DNA from: Podospora pseudocomata
Lineage: Eukaryota > Ascomycota > Sordariomycetes > Sordariales > Podosporaceae
DNA length: 64,000 nucleotides
Assembly (NCBI RefSeq): GCF_035222375.1
Contig: NW_026946363.1
Span: 5,704,001-5,768,000 of the forward strand
Direction of reading: 5' to 3'
The translations under genes and the position numbers were made by a program. Positions 56,801 to 64,000 of this stretch are shown here, in pieces; position 1 is the first letter of the stretch, and each line of letters starts with the position of its first letter. The notes under the pieces were generated by a model. The model searched no databases. It saw only the letters and a program-made list of their open reading frames with translations, and was not told where the DNA came from.

Positions 56801-59800
56801 ATTTGTGCCGGTTGATGGTGCGGCAGCGTCTGTGGCTGCTGGTCGGAAGACCGTCGTTGTTTTGCCGCGAGCAACTGCTGAACCCGGCCTCGTCGGAACG
56901 CATTTCTGGGCGCTCTGGGCAGCCCCAACGGCTGTCCTTGGTGATTCTGTTAGCGTACGTGGGCGAAGGCGTCCGGTGCACGGAGGGGGTATTGGAGATC
57001 CACAGATCGGAAAATAAAGGAACAGAAAGAAGGCTAAACACCACGTTTGGTTTCTGTTGTGGCGGTCAGGGGAGGGCCTCTGCCCAGAGAGCTTGTCCCA
57101 AGCCCGGTTGCAGTCGGGTATCGTAGTGCCTCTCTTGCGTGTCTCCGTTGATCAGAGTCTCCAGCGGTCTCCATTGTCTCCATTGTCTCCAGCGCCCCAA
57201 TGCTTCGAAGCACCTGCGTGACGTGCAGGACAGGTGGGCTTTGTGTGTGGAGATTCGGTCTGAATCTCCGCCGCCAGAGTGGACAGTTGTCAGGACACGT
57301 TGTTTTGGTTGACGATGATGATGACATGAGGTTGATGGCGATAGGGACAACGATAGATTGTTTGCTGTCTGTGTCTGTGGTGTCGCCGAAAACGCAAATG
57401 GAAGACGGGCCGCCAATGTTGGGTGGGATATCGCTTTCAGCAAGCAACCCTTGGCCACCGCTCCGGGGCTAGCCTCATGGCCCTCCATGCTCCAGAAGCT
57501 TGGACCGTATTGGGCATTGTGTCCGTCTGTCGTCATTGCAAGTGCGTTCTCGTCGATAGATTGGATCGGCAGATTGATGATGCGCTTTTCGAAGGTGGTG
57601 TTTGTAGGAGAATGGTGGTGTGAAATACTAGGTAGGTAGTTCATGCAGAAGGGTTACAAAAGTCGAGGTTTGGCTACCTATTGAGTTTGTAGTCTTCAGC
57701 CATGAACAAGACATACAGCAAAGAGCATGTGAGCAATCGAATCATCCTGATCAACACGGTTTTACCTGGCATGATAATGGTTCCCATTCTTACTCTGACA
57801 TCCACTGACATCCAAGGTCTTACACGGAGCCGTTGACAGAAAAAGGACGGCCCTGCCTCGGCTGTTGGCCCACTGTATTTTAAGGGTCCTGTGGACCCGT
57901 GGTCAAGGCCTACCTCAGAGTCCAGGGTAAGACGCACGGCACCAGTTTCAGCGTGTAACTCGTGGTGTTCTGTGAGGAAGAGGAATGATCTCTCTGTTTT
58001 GGAAACCGTTTGTTTTGACCGCCTCGACAACAATGCTACCGCCAGGACCTACGAGTTTGAGTCGACCAGGAAGTCGACAGAAGGAAGCTGACGATGGCTT
58101 GTCGTCTGTTCCCGCCCGGTAGGTGTGGGGGTACCACCATGACGGGAATCCTGGAAAGGTGCTTAGGCCTTCTAGACCCCTGTCAGGTACTCGGTACTTG
58201 CCCTCTGAATCCATTTCTGATCCTCGCTGTAACCATGTTGGGAACCGTTCCCCATCGCTTTCGTTTCCTTCCTTTTGCCTTCTCAATATTACGATATTGT
58301 GTTTGCAATACAAACTTGCTGGGTATACCCTCCTTTCTCAGTCTGCAAAGCCCATGCTCACCGCAACAGTGTAGACAGCATACCTAGAAGCCCTTCGCTG
58401 ATGGAAGAGCAGCCAAACACTGCCACGATGGCCGGCGAGAAAACCATGCCGTTCTCCCACCTCCATCACCCCACGCAGGTCGAGACCCCCTCACGCAGAC
58501 GAGCAGTCTCACCACCAAAGCCACGCGTCTGGAAATGCCACACCCATTTCTACCCATCCTGTCCCGCGTTGCGGAGGGCGGAGGGCGGAGTGGGTGGGTG
58601 GTGTCCAGGATAATCCGAACTGGGAATCATGACACCTGCACATGACAGGACGCTGGAATGGGCTCTCCGCTTCAGAGGCTGCCCGCCACAGCACGACGAC
58701 ACGCTCGGCCGCGAAGCTCTAAACTCATGCCACCCATCCATGTGGGACGACATGGACATCGCTCGTCTCACAGAGCCGAGCAGACCGATCGGCTTCACAA
58801 GATTTTCGGCAGCGTTCAAGCCGTACAGTGCACGAGCAGTGACATATTCTTGTCCGACCTCAACCTCTTACATATGGCATCTGTCTCTGTCACCATGGCT
58901 CTGTCTCGAAGCCCCCCCGCCATGGGCTATTGCTGGGCCGTCCTGGTACACTACCCGGGACATCCATGCGCTGCGGCGTTGGCCAATAACCGGCATTTTG
59001 TCCCAATAGGGCCGTCTCCTATGCTCTGAGGAGAAGCTCCCCTTCCAGCCTTGGTGTGTTTGGCTCTCATCACCCACGCTGTCATAGGCTCAGGTGAAAG
59101 GTTTAGCAGACCGACTGCGTGCCAAGAAACCCCACACCAGCCCACTTGGATGCGTTCCGCCAAGAGGAGTGGGGTTGCACTGCGGCCCATGAAGTACCAG
59201 CGACTTCGGTCCGTTACTTGCAATCCCACCAGACTTTGTTCTGCGGCCACCAGTGCGGCTTCCGAGAAGACCCTCTCCGACCCTGTTGACATGGACTGGT
59301 TTTATTCCATGTTTTCTTTCTACAAAGTTGCGGTTTCCCTGATCACGACGGATCCTAATACTCAATACCCCCGTGGAGATAATATCACTATGATATGCAT
59401 CTGCGCAATCTGTTTCTCTTGAGCATGGACAGGCAGGGATCGAAACTCGCACTATTCTGAATATCTTGGCATCCACCATGTCAGCCATGGTCAGACCTGT
59501 CATAGACTGACCGAAAGGTGACCGTAAGGACCCGGCCTTTTCTTCCTCTTATGGCCCCATATTATCCGGCCGCAAAAGAGTTCCCTGGCGAAGTGTGCGA
59601 GCTCCCGCAGCTTCGAGACAAACAGAGAGCGGAGACCCTGACCCCGGTGAGAGCAGACCTGGCTTTGTCTCCTGTCGACCTGTTCAGGACCACTTCTATC
59701 CACCTGTCAACTCTGCATCTTGTAGTCCTCGGAGACTCAGCATTTTTGCGGGTTTCTAGCAGTTTGAGAAGGAATAAGCTTAAAAGATGTCTTACCTTGC

Positions 59801-60993
59801 CACTCCGTTTTACGGAAATGTGAACACGGAGGCACAATCCACAGTCCTGCAACGGCGAGACACCTCAGCAGGTAGGATTTGCCGTTGTATGCAGAACTTG
59901 GCTTCCTAGGGATTTGACTAGTGTGAGAATTAGCATGCTTGTCTGAGGAGCGAGAGGCCGGCGATCCATCTAGCGGTCCCACAGCGAGATGGCAGAACAA
60001 GATGACCCCCTGTCCCAACCGGGCTCCCGATTCTTGCACAGCGCGACGTGGGCGGGCGGCGCGCGGTGGATGGATACCCAGCTGCTTGTAGTGGCCTGCT
60101 CCCTATGAACAGGCAGTCCGCGCCGGCACCTATGGGCATGTCGACGGACCAGGGAGGGTGGCTTGCACACGATCTCTCCACCTCCAAGCTCCATTCCCAC
60201 TCTCCCTCTCCAGGTGCTCCTCCTCCTCCTCCTCCTCCTTCGTTTCCGTATAGTCCCGTCTCTGTGTGTGTTATTGCTGTGCTTGCGGTGGCCAGCATCC
60301 ACCCATCCCCAACCCGGGACCTCGTCGAGACAATTCATATGATCTTTTTTGTACTCAGGCGCGCCCTGTCACTCTGTCACATCTTTCTCTCCTTCTCGCA
60401 CCACTCCGGCGGGGCCATTCATCAACACCACAACATCTGAAGGAAAAGCCGCCGAGGACCCTGCCGACTGACTGCCAGGCCAAGTGCAGCAGCTCCCCCC
60501 TTCCTTGCTTCACCATCCTCCCAAGGTCTTGCGCAACCCTCCCTCCTCCTTTTCCTCGTCGGTTTCTTCCTGAGCACAGGCCTATACATACGGAGCAAGT
60601 GTCACACGGAACAAGTGATATTCTTTTTTCTGCTTCTTTGTGTGCGTTCTTCGCAGAACTATTTCCGAAGAGAAAAGCCACTCCGACGGTTTTTCTCTCT
60701 TCAAGCTGCAAAGCTTGTTGCCGCAATCTCGCATTTCGTCGACGCAGCGCAGTCCAGCGGGAGCAGCTGCTAACTGGGCCGCTGCCCAGAATCCACCCCA
60801 CACCACCACCACCACCCCCCCCAGCACTTGCCCGCCTGCACACAAAGGCCTGTGCGGTTAGGTGGCTCTCCAAACGTGGGGAACCAGCCATAGCCAAAAC
60901 AGCAGACTTGCGAACTTCTTTGCGCCAGGTTCCTTCATCCAGACCACACCTCACCACATACTGTCGAGAAGGTCTCATCCATTGTACGACGCA
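53842..60993. other. 7-kb gene-free region upstream of NIT2
   Basis: No domain-bearing frame or credible exon chain is visible. Many overlapping frames of 60-190 codons exist on both strands but look like composition effects. A short GTCTCCATT-type repeat occurs around 57157-57193. From about 60,180 to the NIT2 ATG the sequence is CT-rich with a (CTC)n run, as expected for a promoter and long 5' leader. An in-frame TAG at 60859-60861 with no ATG before 60994 limits N-terminal extension of NIT2. Non-coding RNAs or 5' UTR introns may be present but cannot be shown from the sequence. Confidence 0.45.
60218..60239. repeat. (CTC)n pyrimidine repeat in the NIT2 leader region
   Basis: About seven CTC triplets in a CT-rich stretch, 755-776 bp before the NIT2 ATG. 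Confidence 0.7.
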
Positions 60994-63900
60994 ATGGCTG
61001 CGAGCACGGCGATGCCGTTCTCTACCATGAGCCCTCTTTCTTCCATGAATCCCACATCCACAGAGCACGACTGGCGCTTCCCCCGGAGACCTCAGGACGC
61101 TGCCCACAACCAAAGATCCAAAGCTGATCGAGTCACCGCAAATGCACACCCAGGCCAGCCGACCACCGGCCAGAGGATAGCCACCACCGCAACTTCCTCC
61201 GCCCGTCCGAGGTATCCTGCTCTGCCCTTTGACGCTCCTGTTCCATACAATGGCCCTTACCATGGATTGCTCCAAACTGCCGCCTTCCCCCCTTTTGAGC
61301 GCACCAGCCCCAATGTCGTCCAGGGCTTTGATGAGATGCAGAGGGAAGACCCCTTGGCTACACAGATCTGGAAGCTGTTCGCGAGGACGAAGCAGCTCCT
61401 CCCCAACCGGGACAGGATGGAAAATTTAACGTGGAGGGCGATGCATATCAAACTGCAAAAGGCCAAGCAGGCCGAGGAAGCCAAGTAAGTTTTTCGACTT
61501 TCCCACATGGAATTCTGGGAATACGCCATTGTTGGTGAGCTCCGCTGACTCTCCGGACCCCCCTCAAGACGGGAGCGTTCGCGTGCTGCGGCACTCAATG
61601 CGCCCAGCGGAATCGCTCAGCAGTTGCGCCAGTCATCGGATCATGACGCCATGAACTTGGACGAGTACATCAACCATGAATTTGTAGGGACCCCATCTGG
61701 CATGGCACTTACCCCTGGATCGGAGAGCGCCAGGCAAGCCGATGAACGCTCCAGCTACGCCACGGCCTCTGCAATCCCCATCAAGTCGCGCAGGGACGCA
61801 GCACAGCCCATGATTCCGCAATCTGTTCCTGTGGCCGCACATCAGCGCGTGCCAGAGGAGTTCGGCTATCTCCCCCGGCAAGTTAGGAAAACGAGCATCG
61901 ATGAGACAAGCAGAAGTGTAAGTCTACGGGCCGACCCCCCTCCCGCGTATCAACTTGTGATTGTGTCAAGGCATCCGCGTTGAGGATCAGGTGATCTGAC
62001 CTTGTCAATGTGTCTGTAGAACCGGAAACGACCTGCCAACTTCTCTCCGCACGTCTCGGCCATGAACAGTGGCTTTGGAACCGGCGGACTGGACGCTGAT
62101 CAATACTCACTCGATAACAACAATTCGCAACAAAACACCATGGCACAAGCGAACAATCAGCCAGGTGTTCCATTTCCCCTGGACACCTTCCAGCTCGACA
62201 ATGACCCTATTATCACCTCTGCTGGTCCTTTCCAGCCCAACTTTACCTTCTCGCCATCGACTTCGCCTATGGTTGCTCATGATCACTTCTCTGTTTACAA
62301 CGGCAACACGATGCAACCAAGCTCGCTTGCTGGCGCAGACTTTTACTCGCCTCCTGGCTCTGCATATCAATCTGCAGTCTCCACCCCTCACCCACTGGGC
62401 GAGGGCGGCGAGGGGTTTTACTTTGCTTCCATGGATATGCGCCAGCGCCAGCAGCCATATCGGCCGGGCCCGTCCGGTATGAACAACACCCTCAGCCAGC
62501 AGTTCAGTTATCCGAACAGCGGCAACATGATGTTCGCCGCGACGACCTCGAGCGCCGACCCCACCTCTGCTTTCACTGCGCCGAGTAGCTTTGGTCACAT
62601 CGATCCGTCAACGGTGTTCGGACAGGATCATGCTGCTCGCTCCCCCGGCGTTGGCTTGGGCCAGGATCCGCCCATGTTTTTTGGGGGCGCCGAGTCGGAT
62701 GATGAGGAGGGCGGAGTGTTTGCTGACAGAAACCTGTCGATGACCATAGAAGACAGCTTCGAAAGCTCAAGCTCGTCGTTGGCGTGGGATCCCACATTGC
62801 CCGGTAACTTTAGCACGCAAGCTGCGAGATATCCCGCCGGGCCACCCCGTAAACATGTCGCGATCGGGGGCACGACGACCGAGTTTGTCGATGCGAATGG
62901 GGATTACGGTCTGGCTAGATCTCACTCTCAGTCGTTCCGCACGACCAATGGACGCCAAATCAAGATGCCCCGGACGGCATCGACACCAGGATTGGCCAAC
63001 ATGGCTCATTCCTTCGGACAATCGAACCCCAACTCGCCGCCGGGTGATGCCATGTTCACTGCTGGCCTCTCATCCGTAGCAGCCAGCCGGCCTTCTTCAC
63101 CTCCGCCGGGATCAATGCACGGTTCTACCACGAACCTCCAGGGCGCCGGTGGCAACCAAGGGGACAGCAGTGCTCCCACCATGTGCACGAACTGCGCTAC
63201 AACCACAACACCTCTCTGGCGCCGGAACCCCGAGGGCCAGCCTCTTTGCAACGCCTGCGGCCTGTTCTTGAAGCTTCATGGAGTAGTCCGTCCGCTCAGT
63301 CTGAAGACTGACGTAATCAAGAAACGCAATCGTGGATCAGGGTCCAGTTTGCCAGTCAGCGGAACCAGCACTCGATCGAAGAAGAATGCCGCTTCCAGCT
63401 CTTCTAGCAACCTGTCGGGCGCGACCGGCCGGAAGAACTCTACTCTTTCCATCACTTCCAATGCCAACCCTCCGCCCACACAAGTGAGCACACCTCCGGC
63501 TGCCCAACACCGATCGAACAGCGTTCATGATGGCGAAAGTCCCGCGAGCGGCCCCGCCTCGGGGGGCAACACGGCTGGGAGCACCCCTACTAGCTATCAT
63601 GGTAGCGCTGGCTCTACCAGCGGCGTGGTTGGTGGCAAGGGTGTTATTCCGATTGCCGCAGCACCACCCAAGAACACGCCTGGTCCTGGCGCTGTATCCT
63701 TGACCAGAGCCGCGACTCTTGGTTCGAAACGCCAACGTCGCCACAGCAGATCTGCTGCCGACCAGCCTTCGAGCAGCATGGACATTGATAGCCCCGAGAA
63801 TTCGACAGGTTCGAACGAAGCCGCCCGATCAGTTGGATCTAGCAGCGGCTACTCCTCAGCCCATGCCACCAACAGTATGGGCTTTACCAACGGTAGCAGT

Positions 63901-64000
63901 TTCGGCGTGTCTCAACGCCCTACCGGCGGATCGGGCTCCAGAGGCGCGCCCGGCAACCAGTCCTCTACCATGTTGAGCGGTAGCGGTACAGGCGGCCAGC
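60994..64000 (+). CDS. nit-2: Global nitrogen regulator NIT2/AreA (GATA factor), C terminus cut by window end
   Basis: Three exons are visible, join(60994..61484,61569..61917,62020..>64000), giving about 940 aa with the end outside the window. Near the N terminus a conserved AreA motif ([32 protein letters not shown], about 116-150; DUF1752 type) is present. The single type IV GATA zinc finger lies at about 669-693 (C-x2-C-x17-C-x2-C, with [13 protein letters not shown] between and [28 protein letters not shown] after). The rest is Ser/Asn/Gly-rich and disordered. NIT2/AreA activates genes for secondary nitrogen sources when ammonium and glutamine are low, by binding HGATAR sites; the NMR repressor contacts the finger and the extreme C terminus, which is not visible here. 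Introns are 84 and 102 bp. The ATG is the first in its frame after a stop. Confidence 0.93.

Noticed and set aside
57066-57644. 192-codon minus-strand frame
   Set aside because: The sequence is His/Thr/Arg-rich and arbitrary and crosses a short GTCTCCATT repeat; no domain seen.
59425-59515. tRNA-like segment with a T-loop-like GATCGAAAC
   Set aside because: A 7-bp acceptor-like pairing can be drawn, but the T stem, D arm and anticodon loop do not form a cloverleaf.
60355-61275. 306-codon minus-strand frame over the NIT2 leader and first exon
   Set aside because: Composition is Gly/Arg-rich and arbitrary, it overlaps the conserved NIT2 start on the other strand, and it contains no domain.

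Overview
The window looks like nuclear chromosomal DNA of a filamentous ascomycete, most likely Sordariomycetes and probably Sordariales (the Neurospora/Podospora/Chaetomium group). The evidence is short introns (mostly 50-70 bp, GTRNGT donors, CTRAC-type branch sites, YAG acceptors), GC-rich coding sequence, genes on both strands without operons, and Pezizomycotina-type proteins such as CFEM/GPI proteins, an areA/nit-2 GATA factor, a Dbf2/SidB kinase and a Yvc1 channel. I rebuilt 21 protein-coding genes by joining exons; most are spliced. I see no rRNA, convincing tRNA, CRISPR array, transposon or secondary-metabolite cluster. The assignment to an order is inference from protein resemblance, not a database result.

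Layout. 0.3-3.6 kb, minus strand: a GPI-anchored CFEM protein and the ribosome-biogenesis factor Cms1. 3.6-7.6 kb: gene-poor. 7.6-9.1 kb: the Rap-type GTPase Rsr1/Krev-1. 9.1-13.5 kb: gene-poor. 13.5-16.1 kb: a single-pass EGF-like surface protein. 17.8-21.3 kb: a secreted/membrane protein with a PPxY tail, then the nucleolar RRM protein Nop6. 22.5-23.4 kb, minus: the Rac GTPase. 26.1-31.4 kb: CENP-T, SURF1/Shy1 (convergent with CENP-T) and a membrane UBX protein. 31.8-33.7 kb, minus: the twin-CX9C protein Mix17 and exosome cofactor Lrp1/Rrp47. 34.4-39.0 kb: the vacuolar TRP channel Yvc1, a possible tiny Cys/His-rich protein, and the eRF1 methyltransferase Mtq2. 39.6-41.3 kb, minus: SmD1 and the V-ATPase assembly factor Pkr1. 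43.1-51.1 kb: a large F-box protein, a WBP11-like splicing protein (minus) and the Dbf2/SidB kinase. 53.0-53.8 kb: a second, CFEM-like GPI protein. 53.8-61.0 kb: 7 kb without a recognisable gene. 61.0 kb to the end: the nitrogen regulator NIT2/AreA, cut by the window edge.

How the genes fit together. There is no operon-like logic. Recurring themes are RNA and ribosome biology (Cms1, Nop6, Lrp1, SmD1, WBP11, Mtq2), polarity and septation signalling (Rsr1, Rac, Dbf2), mitochondria (Shy1, Mix17), vacuole and ER (Yvc1, Pkr1, UBX protein) and the cell surface (two CFEM-type proteins and the EGF-like protein). The housekeeping genes at 26-41 kb are dense, with divergent or convergent pairs. The regulator and surface-protein genes sit beside long non-coding stretches.

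The most notable observations are an in-frame 42-codon open extension after the UAG of DBF2; a 28-nt T tract inside a CENP-T intron; a tandem splice acceptor in the YVC1 pore region; a CFEM-like protein that has lost part of the cysteine pattern; a PPxY motif in a membrane-protein tail; and a small Cys/His-rich reading frame at 37.4 kb. I did not find convincing evidence of a new multi-gene system.
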